Shown here: in pieces, positions 36,167-44,848 of the stretch
Numbering within the stretch: the stretch's first letter is position 1
How the letters are laid out: each line of letters begins with the position of its first letter
Source: Oceanicaulis sp. BBD 1991-10
Lineage (GTDB): Bacteria > Pseudomonadota > Alphaproteobacteria > Caulobacterales > Maricaulaceae
DNA length: 64,000 nucleotides
Assembly: GCA_001657295.1 (NCBI GenBank)
Contig: LYSW01000001.1
Coordinates: 1-64,000, forward strand
Reading direction: 5' to 3'
Position numbers and translations under genes: made by a program
Notes under the pieces: generated by a model
The model's input: the letters and a program-made list of their open reading frames with translations, nothing else
The model's database searches: none
What the model was told of the DNA's origin: nothing

Positions 36167-37651
36167 TCAGTCTCCTTGTCTGTCGTCGTTTTGGTTTGGG
36201 GAGGAGGGTGTCTCGCGCGCGTCTGCTTCAGCGCGCATTGCGGCGGCGTCGTGCAAAACGCCGTCGGTCATGACGAAAGCGACATTCATCGCCTCCGCCA
36301 AGTCGGTGAGCGGATCACCGCTCAAAAAGGCAATATCGGCGTCCAGACCGGCCTTCAGCTGGCCGGTCTGATCCTCCAGGCGCATGACGCGCGCGCCGCC
36401 GGCGGTGGCGAGCTCCAGAATCTGCCAGCGGGTGAAGCCCGCCTCTTCCATCAGCGCCAGCTCAAGGCCGAACATCGGCCCGCCGCCTGGTCCGTCGCTG
36501 CCAATGGCGATCGGGACATTTTCTTCATGCAGCCTGCGCGAAAAGGCATAAACCTGCTGCATCGCCGCCTCGGCGCGTGCGGTGTCTTGTTCGGTCCAGC
36601 CGGCCAGGCTCAGCGATGTGAATTGCAGCAGGCTCGCCAGGGTGCGCGGGTGCAGATAGGGCCGGATGTCTTCGGTGTAGAGGCGGGCGCGCCCCTGCGG
36701 CCCGGTCATCAAGACATTGACCTGCAGGGTCAAATCGACCGTTGCGTCGACCTCGCGCAGGACAGAGTAGAGCTCTTGCATGCGCGGACCGTCGAGATCC
36801 ACCCGCTCGAACCATTGATACATGAAGCGCGCATCCGCGCCGCGCACGGCGAGATATTCGTCGCGGACATCGTCTTCCAGGAGCTCCGCGCTGGTCGGCA
36901 AGGCGTGCAGGAAACCGGTGATCCCGATTTCGGCGGCGCGCGTCCAGCCGATCTGGTCCAGATGCGCGATCGGCTCCAGACCATGGGCGCGCGCTGCGGC
37001 GACGCCGGCCGCCAGCTCGGCCTCGCTCAAGCCGTGATAGAGCTTGAAATAGCTCATCCCCATCTCCGCCTGACGGGCCGCCTCCGCGTCCCATTCCTCA
37101 GCGGTGGTCGGATAGGAAAAGGCCGTGCCACCGAAGGGCGGCGGCTGGATCACCGCGCCGGCGTGCAAGATTGTCGGGCCGATCCACTCGCCCGACGCGA
37201 TCCGCGCGTCATAGGCCGCGCTGGCCTGCGGCGGCGCGCCGGGATTGCGCACCGTGGTCACCCCGAAGGCGAGCGCCATGCGGGCGTGAAATTGCGTTGC
37301 TTCGTCGTCGGGCTCCATGGTCAGGGTCGGCGCGCCGTCGATGAACTCGAGGGCGTGGGGTCCTGCAGTCATGTGGCCGTGGACGTCGATGAAGCCCGGC
37401 AGGGCGTAAAGACCCGCCATCTCCATCTCGGTCATATAGTCGCCGGGCGGCGGCGCGCCGGCGCCGCGCGCCGTGATCAAGCCGTCTTCGATGACCAGCC
37501 AGGCGCCTTCGGTGACGGTCTGCGCACTCGGGTCTATCAGAGTGAAGCCGTGATAAAGCGCGCCGCTGAGCAGCGTCGGGCGCTCCGGCGCGGCGCAGGC
37601 GGCCAGGCTGATGGCGGCGAGGCTGGCGGATAAGGTCAAACGGCGGCGCAT
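36167..37651 (-). CDS. Amidohydrolase-family lipoprotein
   Basis: 494 residues. Lipobox LAAC with C19, so it is attached to the envelope. The amidohydrolase metal site starts with H91-x-H93 in PGFIDVHGHM; further ligands are suggested by YFKLYHG (Lys), IAHLDQIG (His), and GSDGPGGG (Asp). The C-terminal part shows the usual amidohydrolase end GLDADIAFLSGDPLTDL. Members of this group are prolidase- or imidazolonepropionase-like; the substrate is unknown. First gene of the operon ending with the XRE regulator. Upstream lie the palindromes at 37676-37722. Confidence 0.88.
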   Translation of the reverse strand: MRRRLTLSASLAAISLAACAAPERPTLLSGALYHGFTLIDPSAQTVTEGAWLVIEDGLITARGAGAPPPGDYMTEMEMAGLYALPGFIDVHGHMTAGPHALEFIDGAPTLTMEPDDEATQFHARMALAFGVTTVRNPGAPPQASAAYDARIASGEWIGPTILHAGAVIQPPPFGGTAFSYPTTAEEWDAEAARQAEMGMSYFKLYHGLSEAELAAGVAAARAHGLEPIAHLDQIGWTRAAEIGITGFLHALPTSAELLEDDVRDEYLAVRGADARFMYQWFERVDLDGPRMQELYSVLREVDATVDLTLQVNVLMTGPQGRARLYTEDIRPYLHPRTLASLLQFTSLSLAGWTEQDTARAEAAMQQVYAFSRRLHEENVPIAIGSDGPGGGPMFGLELALMEEAGFTRWQILELATAGGARVMRLEDQTGQLKAGLDADIAFLSGDPLTDLAEAMNVAFVMTDGVLHDAAAMRAEADARETPSSPNQNDDRQGD

Positions 37652-37675
37652 GGCGCATCTCCAAACGTCAAGGTC

Positions 37676-37722
37676 GCTTTACCTTTAAATGTAAAGCACC
37701 CTTTTCGTCAAGCACCCTTTAC
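37676..37722. promoter_or_regulatory. Palindromic operator candidate upstream of the amidohydrolase operon
   Basis: GCTTTAC (37676-37682) and GTAAAGC (37691-37697) form a perfect 7-bp dyad with an 8-nt centre. A further CTTTAC lies at 37717-37722, so GTAAAG at 37691 and this copy form a second, wider dyad; the two copies of AAGCACCCTTT (37694-37704, 37710-37720) are direct repeats. GTAAA/TTTAC elements of this kind fit a small XRE repressor, and the operon ends with one. Confidence 0.45.
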
Positions 37723-37765
37723 CTACCGAGCCGCGACAATCACAGTGGTGCCACGCGAAAACCTT

Positions 37766-38674
37766 CTAAGCCTTTGGTAAACCTATTTCTTTCAGACGCT
37801 GATTGAGATATTCACCCGCCGTCGTAACGGGGTGATCCTGGACCGGACCACAGGACTCGATGGGCTCCAGCCGCACGTCCGAGCGCGGTTGCATGAAGAA
37901 AGGCATCGAATAGCGGCTGACATTGGGGCCGGTCGGATTGACCACCCGATGGGTGGTCGCCGGCAGCACGCCATTGGTGATGCGCGCCATCATGTCCCCG
38001 GTGTCGACGATCAGATCGCCGCGCCTTGTCTCGACCGGCAGCCAGCGCCCGTCTTTGTCCAACAATTCCAGCCCGGCGCCCTCCGCCGCCACCAGCAGCG
38101 TGATCAGATTGATGTCTTCATGAGCCGCGGCGCGCACGCAATCGGGGTCGACGCCCGGCGGGATCGGCGGATAGTGCAGCAGGCGCAACAGCGAGGTGCC
38201 GCCTTCCACGCGTGGCGCAAAATAGTCCGCCGGCAGGTCCAGCTCGATCGCGATCGCCTGCAGGAGCACGGCGCCCGTCTCGAACAGCCGATCAAACAGC
38301 GATAGAAAAGTCGCGCGAAAGCCGGCCGGTTCGCCGGGCCAGCGATTGGGATGTTCGCCGCCGGTCTCATGGCCGATCTGCCAGAATTCCTTGAGATCCG
38401 GCGCGGCGTGATCCTTGGCGTGCTCGACGCCGAAGGGCGTATAACCGCGCAATGCGCCGGCATAGGCGGTCTTGGTCTCTTCCGGCAGCGCGAAGAAGTC
38501 TGCGGCCAGGCGGTAGCTGTCGGCCAGCAGCGCTTCGTCGACCAGATGACCTTCCAGCGTGATGAAGCCATGACGTCGCAGCCCCGCCATCAGGGCCTTC
38601 GAGAAGGCTTGCCGATCGGCGTCGCCGCCGTCGCGGAACTGGCGCAGGTCAAGATGGGCGATAGCATCGGTCAT
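37766..38674 (-). CDS. Isopenicillin N synthase-like 2OG-Fe(II) oxygenase
   Basis: 302 residues. Double-stranded beta-helix oxygenase with the iron triad H185-x-D187 (HEDINLITLL) and H242 (THRVVNP), and the 2-oxoglutarate-binding R254-x-S256 (NVSRYSMPFF). An N-terminal DIOX_N domain covers about 1-110. This family includes thymine-7-hydroxylase and gibberellin oxidases as well as IPNS; the substrate here is unknown. It begins 12 bp after the ribokinase gene, as the fourth gene of a nucleoside-use operon, which suggests that the substrate is a nucleoside or base. That is inference from position only. Confidence 0.9.
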   Translation of the reverse strand: MTDAIAHLDLRQFRDGGDADRQAFSKALMAGLRRHGFITLEGHLVDEALLADSYRLAADFFALPEETKTAYAGALRGYTPFGVEHAKDHAAPDLKEFWQIGHETGGEHPNRWPGEPAGFRATFLSLFDRLFETGAVLLQAIAIELDLPADYFAPRVEGGTSLLRLLHYPPIPPGVDPDCVRAAAHEDINLITLLVAAEGAGLELLDKDGRWLPVETRRGDLIVDTGDMMARITNGVLPATTHRVVNPTGPNVSRYSMPFFMQPRSDVRLEPIESCGPVQDHPVTTAGEYLNQRLKEIGLPKA

Positions 38675-38686
38675 GGGGTCCTCCCC

Positions 38687-39538
38687 TCAAACCTTCCGGT
38701 CCACATCGGCGCGGTGCGGCAAGGCCGGCTGCGCCCCCGCCCGTGTCGTCGCCAAAGCCCCGGCGGCGCAGGCGAAGCGCAAGGCGTCCGGCTCGGGCCG
38801 GCCCTCCAGAACAGCGACGGTCAAGGCGCCCACGAAGGTGTCGCCGGCGCCGGTGGCGTCGATGGCGTCGACCCGGGGCGGCTGCGCCCGCGCGATCTCC
38901 GCGCCGTCACGATACAGGATCGCGCCCTGGGCGCCCAAGGTGATGGTGAGCAGGCCGCCGGCCGCCAGCAAAGCGTCGCGGCCGTAAAAGGCCGCTTCGC
39001 TTTCATTGACGATCAGCAGATCGGCGCGGCGCAGCAGGTCCGGCGCGGTGTCCATCGCCGGCGCCAGATTGAGCGCGACGTAGCCGTCGCAGCGCGCCAC
39101 CGCCTCGCCCAGCGTCGCCAACGGAATTTCGTGCTGGCCGATCAGCGCGCCATGAATGCGCTCGGGCAGATCCTCGGTCGACAAGGCGGCGTTGGCGCCG
39201 GGCGCGACCAGGATCTGGTTCTCGCCATCGGGCGCCACGGCGATCAGCGCGACGCCGGTGGGCGCGCTCATGCTGACGCGAACGCCGGACAGATCCACGC
39301 CATCGGCTTTGAGCAGCGCCAGCGCCCCGTCGGCGTTGGCGTCCGCGCCGACCTTGGCGATCAGCGCCGCATTCGCCCCCAGCCGCCGGGCGGCGAGCGC
39401 CTGATTGGCGCCCTTACCGCCAGGATGGGCGGCGAACGCACCGCCCAGCACCGTCTCGCCGGGGCCTGGCAATCGATCTGCGGTCACCACCAGATCCAGA
39501 TTGACCGAACCGACAACCGTGATTTCAGGTACGCTCAT
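38687..39538 (-). CDS. rbsK: Ribokinase
   Basis: 283 residues, PfkB family. N-terminal substrate signature GGKGANQALAARRLGA and the C-terminal ATP/anion-hole motif DATGAGDTFVGAL with catalytic Asp are intact. It phosphorylates ribose, here likely the ribose set free by the nucleoside hydrolase, whose stop codon it overlaps by 4 bp. Short N-terminus starting MSVPEITVVGSVNLDLVV is normal. Third gene of the nucleoside operon. Confidence 0.95.
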   Translation of the reverse strand: MSVPEITVVGSVNLDLVVTADRLPGPGETVLGGAFAAHPGGKGANQALAARRLGANAALIAKVGADANADGALALLKADGVDLSGVRVSMSAPTGVALIAVAPDGENQILVAPGANAALSTEDLPERIHGALIGQHEIPLATLGEAVARCDGYVALNLAPAMDTAPDLLRRADLLIVNESEAAFYGRDALLAAGGLLTITLGAQGAILYRDGAEIARAQPPRVDAIDATGAGDTFVGALTVAVLEGRPEPDALRFACAAGALATTRAGAQPALPHRADVDRKV

Positions 39539-40470
39539 AACCGCCCGATCCGCTCCAGCAGCAGCGCGAACACTTTCTCGGCGTCCAGCCGGGTCGCCCA
39601 GCTCGCATTAGCGTCTTCGGCGGGACCATATACGTCCACGGAGGTGTGGCCGCGCGTCAGGCCGGCGCGCGTCTCCACGTCGATGAAGGCGGGAGCGGTT
39701 TCAAACAGCTTCGGCGCCAGAAGATAGGCGACGACGCAGGGATCGTGCAGCGCCGCGCCTTCCGCGCCATAGATCTCGCCATACACCTGGTTCACATGAC
39801 CGATCATCTGGGCGGCGACCTCGCCGGCGGCGTTGCCCAGCGTCTTCAGCGCCTCATGGCGCGCCGGCGTGCAGCGCAGCTGCAACGTGGTGTCGAGCCC
39901 GATCGCCGTGATCGGCAGGCCGGACTGGAAGACGACGCGGGCGGCGTGCGGGTCGGCATATATGTTGAATTCGGCCGAGGCGGTGATATTGCCGCCCTCG
40001 CTCCGGGCGCCGCCCATCAGGACGATTTCCCGGACGCCTTTTGCGATGTCCGGCGCCTTGACCAGCGCGACGGCGATATTGGTCAGCGGCCCGGTCGGCG
40101 CCAGCGTGATCGAACCGGCCGGCGCGCCGCGCAGCGCCTCGATGATGAAATCCACTGCGTGGATGTCGGAGGCTGCGCGCTCAGGATCCGGCAGCTTCGC
40201 CGCGCCCAGCCCGGTCTCGCCATGGATATGCCGGGCCGCGATCGCCGGCTCCACCATGGGACGCGGGCAGCCGGCGTAGACCGCCACGTCTTCGCGGCCC
40301 GCCAGCGCGGTCAGCGCGAGCGCGTTTCGCGTACACACCTCCAGCCGAACATTGCCCGCGACGGTGGAGACGCCCAGCACCTCGAAATCATCCGGCGAAG
40401 CGAGCGCCGCCATCAGCGCGATGCAGTCATCAACGCCGGGGTCGCAATCAAAAATGACTTTCCGGGACAT
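39535..40470 (-). CDS. Inosine/uridine-preferring nucleoside hydrolase
   Basis: 311 residues. The calcium-binding DxDxxxDD signature is seen as FDCDPGVDD (D8, D10, D14, D15) near the N-terminus, with GPLTNIAVAL and the later HDPCVVAYLL, whose aspartate is the fourth calcium ligand. It cleaves nucleosides to base and ribose. Pyrimidine or purine preference cannot be read. Overlaps rbsK and starts 6 bp after the nucleoside transporter, giving import, cleavage and phosphorylation in one unit. Confidence 0.95.
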   Translation of the reverse strand: MSRKVIFDCDPGVDDCIALMAALASPDDFEVLGVSTVAGNVRLEVCTRNALALTALAGREDVAVYAGCPRPMVEPAIAARHIHGETGLGAAKLPDPERAASDIHAVDFIIEALRGAPAGSITLAPTGPLTNIAVALVKAPDIAKGVREIVLMGGARSEGGNITASAEFNIYADPHAARVVFQSGLPITAIGLDTTLQLRCTPARHEALKTLGNAAGEVAAQMIGHVNQVYGEIYGAEGAALHDPCVVAYLLAPKLFETAPAFIDVETRAGLTRGHTSVDVYGPAEDANASWATRLDAEKVFALLLERIGRL

Positions 40471-40476
40471 AAAGGC

Positions 40477-41706
40477 CTATCCGGGCAGGAACAACATGCC
40501 TGCGATCGCTGCGCTCATCAGGTTGGACAAGGTGCCCGCCAGAACCGCGCGCAATCCGAATTTGGCGATATCGCCCATGCGGTCCGGGATCAGGCTGCCG
40601 AGCCCGCCCAGGAGAATACCAATCGAGCTCAAATTCGCGAAACCGCACAGCGCGACGATCAGGATCGCCTGGGTGCGCGGCGAGAAGTCCTCCGCCACAT
40701 TGATATAGGTCAGATAGGCGATGAACTCGTTGATGATGATCTTCTCACCCACGATCGAGCCGGCCAGCTGCGCCTCAGACCAGGGAATGGACAGCGCCCA
40801 CATGAGCGGGGCGAAGACCCAGCCCAGAATGACCTGCACCGACAGATCCGCCATGCCGAATTGCGCGCCGATCAAGCCGAGAACGCCGTTCAAGAGCGCG
40901 ATCAGGGACACGAAGGCGATCAGCATCGCGCCGATATTGAGCGCCAGATTCAGCCCGTCCTTGGCGCCCACCGCCGCCGCCATGATGACATTGGCGTGCC
41001 GGTCCGGGGCCGTCTTCGGCTTGACGATGTCCTGGGGTTTGTCGACGCCCTTTTCATCCGGCATCAGGATTTTCGCCATCAGAAGGCCGCCCGGCGCGGC
41101 CATGAAGCTCGCGGCCAGAAGATAGGTCAGCGGAATGCCCATCTGGGCGTAACCGGCCAAAACGGTGCCCGCCACCGACGCCAGGCCCGAGGTCATGATT
41201 GCGAAAAGCTGGGGTTTGGTGATGCCGTCCAGATAGGGTTTGACCACCAGAGGCGCTTCGGTCTGACCCACAAAAATATTCGCCGAGGCGTTCAGGCTCT
41301 CCACCTTGCCGGTGCCCAGCACCTTGTTGAGAAACCAGCCCACGCCGCGCACGACCCACTGCATGACGCCGACGTGATAGAGCACCGCCATCAGCGAGGC
41401 GAAGAAGATCACCACCGGCAACACGTTCAGGGCGAAACTGAAGCCGATATTCTCCGCCACGAGCGGGCCGAACATGAATTCGATGCCCGAGGTGCCGTAG
41501 CCCAAGAGCCAGCCCACCCCGTCCGCCATGCCCTGCAGCACGACCTGGCCCACGGGCAGAAAGAACACGAAGACGCCGATGCCGACCTGGAGCGCCAGCG
41601 CGCACAAGACGACGCGCGGATTGATCGCCCGGCGATTGGTGGAGAAGGCGAATGCGATCCCCAAAAGCAAAAGCCCGCCCAGCGCGGCGTGCAGCATCTC
41701 GGTCAT
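40477..41706 (-). CDS. Concentrative nucleoside transporter (NupC/CNT family)
   Basis: 409 residues with about 10 membrane helices and re-entrant loops. CNT features are [13 protein letters not shown], the nucleoside-binding motif region [19 protein letters not shown], and [13 protein letters not shown] with Asn and Glu. It takes up nucleosides with Na+ or H+. I begin at the ATG at 41706 (MTEMLHAAL); an earlier start at 41769 would add 21 hydrophilic residues. Its first codons and upstream region are duplicated at 43043-43148. First gene of the operon with the hydrolase, ribokinase and oxygenase. Confidence 0.93.
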   Translation of the reverse strand: MTEMLHAALGGLLLLGIAFAFSTNRRAINPRVVLCALALQVGIGVFVFFLPVGQVVLQGMADGVGWLLGYGTSGIEFMFGPLVAENIGFSFALNVLPVVIFFASLMAVLYHVGVMQWVVRGVGWFLNKVLGTGKVESLNASANIFVGQTEAPLVVKPYLDGITKPQLFAIMTSGLASVAGTVLAGYAQMGIPLTYLLAASFMAAPGGLLMAKILMPDEKGVDKPQDIVKPKTAPDRHANVIMAAAVGAKDGLNLALNIGAMLIAFVSLIALLNGVLGLIGAQFGMADLSVQVILGWVFAPLMWALSIPWSEAQLAGSIVGEKIIINEFIAYLTYINVAEDFSPRTQAILIVALCGFANLSSIGILLGGLGSLIPDRMGDIAKFGLRAVLAGTLSNLMSAAIAGMLFLPG

Positions 41707-41780
41707 GTAGGACGGCCCCAAATTCACAAGGGCGGCAAACTGCCGCGAGATGGGAGCCGGGGCAAGCATGGGGCTGCGGT
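41674..41780. repeat. Direct repeat, copy 1: 5' end and upstream region of the nucleoside transporter gene
   Basis: About 107 bp from the first codons of the transporter gene through its upstream region, found again at 43043-43148 in the same orientation with roughly 90% identity. Both copies end at GGGGCTGCGGT, after which the sequences part. The two copies enclose the metallo-hydrolase and the 82-residue gene. Confidence 0.85.
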
Positions 41781-41813
41781 GAGGCGTGCGGCGGCTGAGC
41801 CGGCGCTGCAGGC

Positions 41814-42704
41814 TCAGCCGCGTTTCACCGCGTACGCCGCCTCCAGCGCAGCGGCCGCGTCATCGTCATGGGACGGGACAAGGATCAGGTCGGGCAGGCG
41901 GTCCAGCAGCGCGCGCACCTGGGCATAGCTGTGGCGCAGAGTCGCCGCATCGCCGGTGCCCGGAATCTTGTCGCGCCGAATGAATTCGCCGCCATAGGCC
42001 AGGTCTCCGCAGAGCAGGACCGGCGGCCTGGCTTCAGACCGCACCAGCATGGACAGGGATCCCGGCGTGTGGCCGGGCGTGGGGAGGAGGATCATCGAAC
42101 CGTCGCCGAATAGGTCAAAGCCGCCGTCGAACATGGCCAGGACCGGATCGGTCAGCGGTTGAAATTCGATGGGGCGCCATCTCGCGTCCGGCAGCTCGAT
42201 ATGCTCGCGCAAAATCCACTCATGTTCGGGATGCGGCCGGGAGAGCTGATCCCATTCCGCCTGACTGACCACCAGGTCGGCCTGAGGAATGTCCACGATT
42301 CCGCCGACATGGTCGAAATGGAGATGCGAGATCACAGCCGTCCGGATCGTGGCCGGATCCACGCCGCGCGCTTCCAGCCGCCGGCCCAGCCGGTCGTCCG
42401 GGCCGATATGAAACTGGAAGATCCGGTCGACCAGAAACTGGCCGATCGCCTGATGGATATAGTCCGGATCGCTTTTTATCGCCGGGTCCAGCCCGGTGTC
42501 GAACATCACCAGCCCGTCGCGATGCCGGATCAGAAAAGCGTTGATCGGCATCTCCACCCAGCTGCGCGACAGCAGGGCCCAGAGAATACGCGGCAAACGG
42601 CTGCCATAGCGGTGCTCTTTGTGCTGGGCGCCGCGTCCGGTCGGGACGACTTCAATGCCGTCGACCGGTCCGGCGGGCGTTGTCGGTGGCGTGATGCCGG
42701 CCAT
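41814..42704 (-). CDS. Metallo-beta-lactamase-fold hydrolase (AHL-lactonase-like)
   Basis: 296 residues. The zinc motif HLHFDH is complete (H127, H129, D131, H132), with [12 protein letters not shown] and [10 protein letters not shown] supplying the further His and Asp ligands. The overall pattern, with a hydrophilic N-terminus and [14 protein letters not shown], is close to N-acyl-homoserine lactonases and related quorum-quenching hydrolases; other lactone or ester substrates are equally possible. No LuxI or LuxR gene is visible in this window. It follows an 82-residue gene by 13 bp and both lie between the two copies of the direct repeat. Confidence 0.87.
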   Translation of the reverse strand: MAGITPPTTPAGPVDGIEVVPTGRGAQHKEHRYGSRLPRILWALLSRSWVEMPINAFLIRHRDGLVMFDTGLDPAIKSDPDYIHQAIGQFLVDRIFQFHIGPDDRLGRRLEARGVDPATIRTAVISHLHFDHVGGIVDIPQADLVVSQAEWDQLSRPHPEHEWILREHIELPDARWRPIEFQPLTDPVLAMFDGGFDLFGDGSMILLPTPGHTPGSLSMLVRSEARPPVLLCGDLAYGGEFIRRDKIPGTGDAATLRHSYAQVRALLDRLPDLILVPSHDDDAAAALEAAYAVKRG

Positions 42705-42717
42705 GGGGGCCTCCCTT

Positions 42718-42966
42718 TCAGGCGCTCGTCTGGACAGATGAAGGCGTCCGGGTCTTCACCCATTCAACAATCGGCGCGATCGCGGCTTGATCCATGAAAT
42801 CAAAGCCTTCCAGCTCCTCGCGCCGCGCTTCGTGATCCTTATCGGTCCAGGCGCCGATCCGAAGCAGGATGCGGCGCCAGACGCTGAGCGTCTTCGGGTC
42901 CAGGCGACCGCGCAGGGCGATATGGGTCCAACCCGCGGCCTTCATCTCCAGCATGGAAGCCTGCAC
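42718..42966 (-). CDS. Small protein of unknown function, upstream of the metallo-hydrolase
   Basis: 82 residues, mostly helical: WTHIALRGRLDPKTLSVWRRILLRIGAW followed by an acidic DKDHEARREELEGFDF. No signal peptide or family recognised. Several in-frame ATGs (M1, M5, M8) could start it. It is spaced 13 bp from the hydrolase gene and is presumably its operon partner. Confidence 0.55.
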   Translation of the reverse strand: MQASMLEMKAAGWTHIALRGRLDPKTLSVWRRILLRIGAWTDKDHEARREELEGFDFMDQAAIAPIVEWVKTRTPSSVQTSA

Positions 42967-43042
42967 CCAACCGTCAAGCTTTTCCCTGGCCGGCGCGCCG
43001 CCGCGCCCAATCCCTGACGGTCAGCTTGAAGACGATGACCGA

Positions 43043-43148
43043 CCCGCCCAGCGCGGCGTGCAGCATCTCGGTCATGTGGGACGGCCCCAAATTCTGACGG
43101 GCGGCGACTGCCGCGAGATCGGAGCCGGGGCAAGCATGGGGCTGCGGT
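43043..43148. pseudogene. Direct repeat, copy 2: truncated 5' end of the nucleoside transporter gene
   Basis: 106 bp matching 41674-41780. On the minus strand it contains the transporter's ATG (43075-43073) and its first codons ([11 protein letters not shown]), then the frame runs into unrelated sequence and ends at 42974. It is a broken fragment of the transporter gene with its promoter region. The 304-bp gap 42967-43270 holds nothing else that I can identify apart from the promoter region of the next gene. Confidence 0.75.
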
Positions 43149-43270
43149 CTCCTGCTCGCCTTGATCTTCATTGATCGAAACTTCGTCGTGCATTCCTGCA
43201 GCGTCGCGGGGCCGTTTGCACAACGCTGAAACGCCCATGATCTCAGTGGACATGCTCGCCGAGGTGACAT

Positions 43271-44848
43271 ATGCCGAAACGCAAGCAAACACAGCGAAAT
43301 GGGCGGGACTTCGTGTACAAATCGAGCGGTGAAACGAAGCTGTTGCAGCGCCAAACTGTCCTAGCGTTTGTGACTTGCTTCGCGGTGTCGGCGCTCGTCT
43401 ACTCGATTTTCATATTCCACCAGCTGCTGAACGATCATGCGATCAAGCTGCCCTGGCTTCCGTCGTTGAGCGAGCAGGTCGGTCATGGGCGCTGGATGGG
43501 ACCGGTAATCTCCGTGCTCCACTATGGCGCCGACCTGCCGGTGTTCAATCCTCTGCTCGGTCTCGCCATGGCGTGCTTGGCGATCATTGTCACGATACGG
43601 CTCTGGGGTGGGAACGGCTTTGGTGCACCGATCATCGTCGCCGGGTCCGCAATGAGTCTGTTCCCGACTGCGATGGCGTTTCTATACTATAGCTGGATTA
43701 CGCCGATGATGTTCGCGAGTTGGCTGTTTGCGGCAGCGGCTGCTGCGGGCGCGGTCCATGCAAACTGGCGCTGGAATGCCGCCGGAGCCGTGGCCGTCAC
43801 GCTTGTGTTGGCGAGTTATCAAGCCTCGATTGAGGTTTTCCTGATCATTGTGGCGGGGACGTTGATCATGCGATTGGCCGACGCGGGACCAAACCTGCCC
43901 GCAGTCGAGATTCAACGATGCCTCATCACTGGCGCGCGTGCAGCAGCGGTCTTGGTGTTGGGCGGTTTGCTTTATTGGATAAGCCTTGCTGCGTTTGACG
44001 TGAATTTAAACCGAGCCGCAAGTGTAGATGGGATCGGAACTTTAGCGACCCGGTTTACCGAGGTTGTTCAGGCGGCGTTCCAACATCTGTGGCTATCCCA
44101 GCCAGATCTCTTGCGGCCGGTGAAAATCGCTGGCCTGGTTCTATTGGCTGCAGCGTCTGGTCTGACCGTTTATGCCGTACGCGGATCCGCAGCGGCCGTA
44201 GCATTGATGATCGCCCTCTGGCTCGCAGCAATCATCGCGACGAAAGCGATCTTTCTCATTTCCGACCCAGGCGGGCCATTCTGGCAGTACCGGTACAACA
44301 CCTCGCTGGCGTTTCTCACCGGCATGTCAGTCTGGGCCGCGATCCGCTATTGCCCGCGAGGAGTTTTACGTACGAGCGTCATAAGCGCCTGTGCTTTGCT
44401 TGTGGTGGTGTTCGCTCAGGCCGATCTCGCGCGGCAATCGATAATGCTGCGCGCCCAACAACACGACATGGCGCTGGCCAATCGCGTGCTGTTCCGGATT
44501 GAATCGCTCGCTGACCTCGACCGGTCAAAAACCTATGACCTAGTGCGGGTCGGGCGTTACCCGATGTTTCGCTGGCGTATGCTCCGCGGTCACGGAATGC
44601 AGGTCGATGCCATGGGCGATGCGCACATGGATATGGGCGAAGTATCGGCCTTGTGGGTGGACGAGGACGTATTAGAACTGCTCGGTTCGTCTGTGCGCTT
44701 CCAGCAATCTGGGTTTGATCCTGCTGCGAGTCAGAAAGCCCGCGCACTGCGTGAAAGCGGGGCGCTCGACGATCGTCAACCGTGGCCTCATGCGAGCTCG
44801 GTCTTCATCGAAGGCGACATGATCGTTGTGTACATGAGTGACCACTAG
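43271..44848 (+). CDS. GtrII-like glucosyltransferase, membrane protein
   Basis: 525 residues with about ten membrane helices and a C-terminal soluble part. Segments such as GHGRWMGPVISVLHYGADLPVFNPLLGL near the N-terminus, AMAFLYYSWITPM, and LVLASYQASIEVF fit the GtrII family, which moves a sugar from a polyprenyl-phosphate carrier onto surface polysaccharide on the outer face of the inner membrane. The neighbouring GtrA and GtrB supply the flippase and the carrier-charging enzyme, which supports this call. Codon use is less GC-biased than in flanking genes, which suggests recent transfer. It converges with gtrB with a 4-bp overlap. Confidence 0.8.
   Translation: MPKRKQTQRNGRDFVYKSSGETKLLQRQTVLAFVTCFAVSALVYSIFIFHQLLNDHAIKLPWLPSLSEQVGHGRWMGPVISVLHYGADLPVFNPLLGLAMACLAIIVTIRLWGGNGFGAPIIVAGSAMSLFPTAMAFLYYSWITPMMFASWLFAAAAAAGAVHANWRWNAAGAVAVTLVLASYQASIEVFLIIVAGTLIMRLADAGPNLPAVEIQRCLITGARAAAVLVLGGLLYWISLAAFDVNLNRAASVDGIGTLATRFTEVVQAAFQHLWLSQPDLLRPVKIAGLVLLAAASGLTVYAVRGSAAAVALMIALWLAAIIATKAIFLISDPGGPFWQYRYNTSLAFLTGMSVWAAIRYCPRGVLRTSVISACALLVVVFAQADLARQSIMLRAQQHDMALANRVLFRIESLADLDRSKTYDLVRVGRYPMFRWRMLRGHGMQVDAMGDAHMDMGEVSALWVDEDVLELLGSSVRFQQSGFDPAASQKARALRESGALDDRQPWPHASSVFIEGDMIVVYMSDH

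Noticed and set aside
39646-41928. A 760-codon plus-strand frame opposite the nucleoside operon
   Set aside because: Low-complexity His/Gln/Arg/Asp composition typical of an antisense shadow; all covered by well-supported genes on the other strand.
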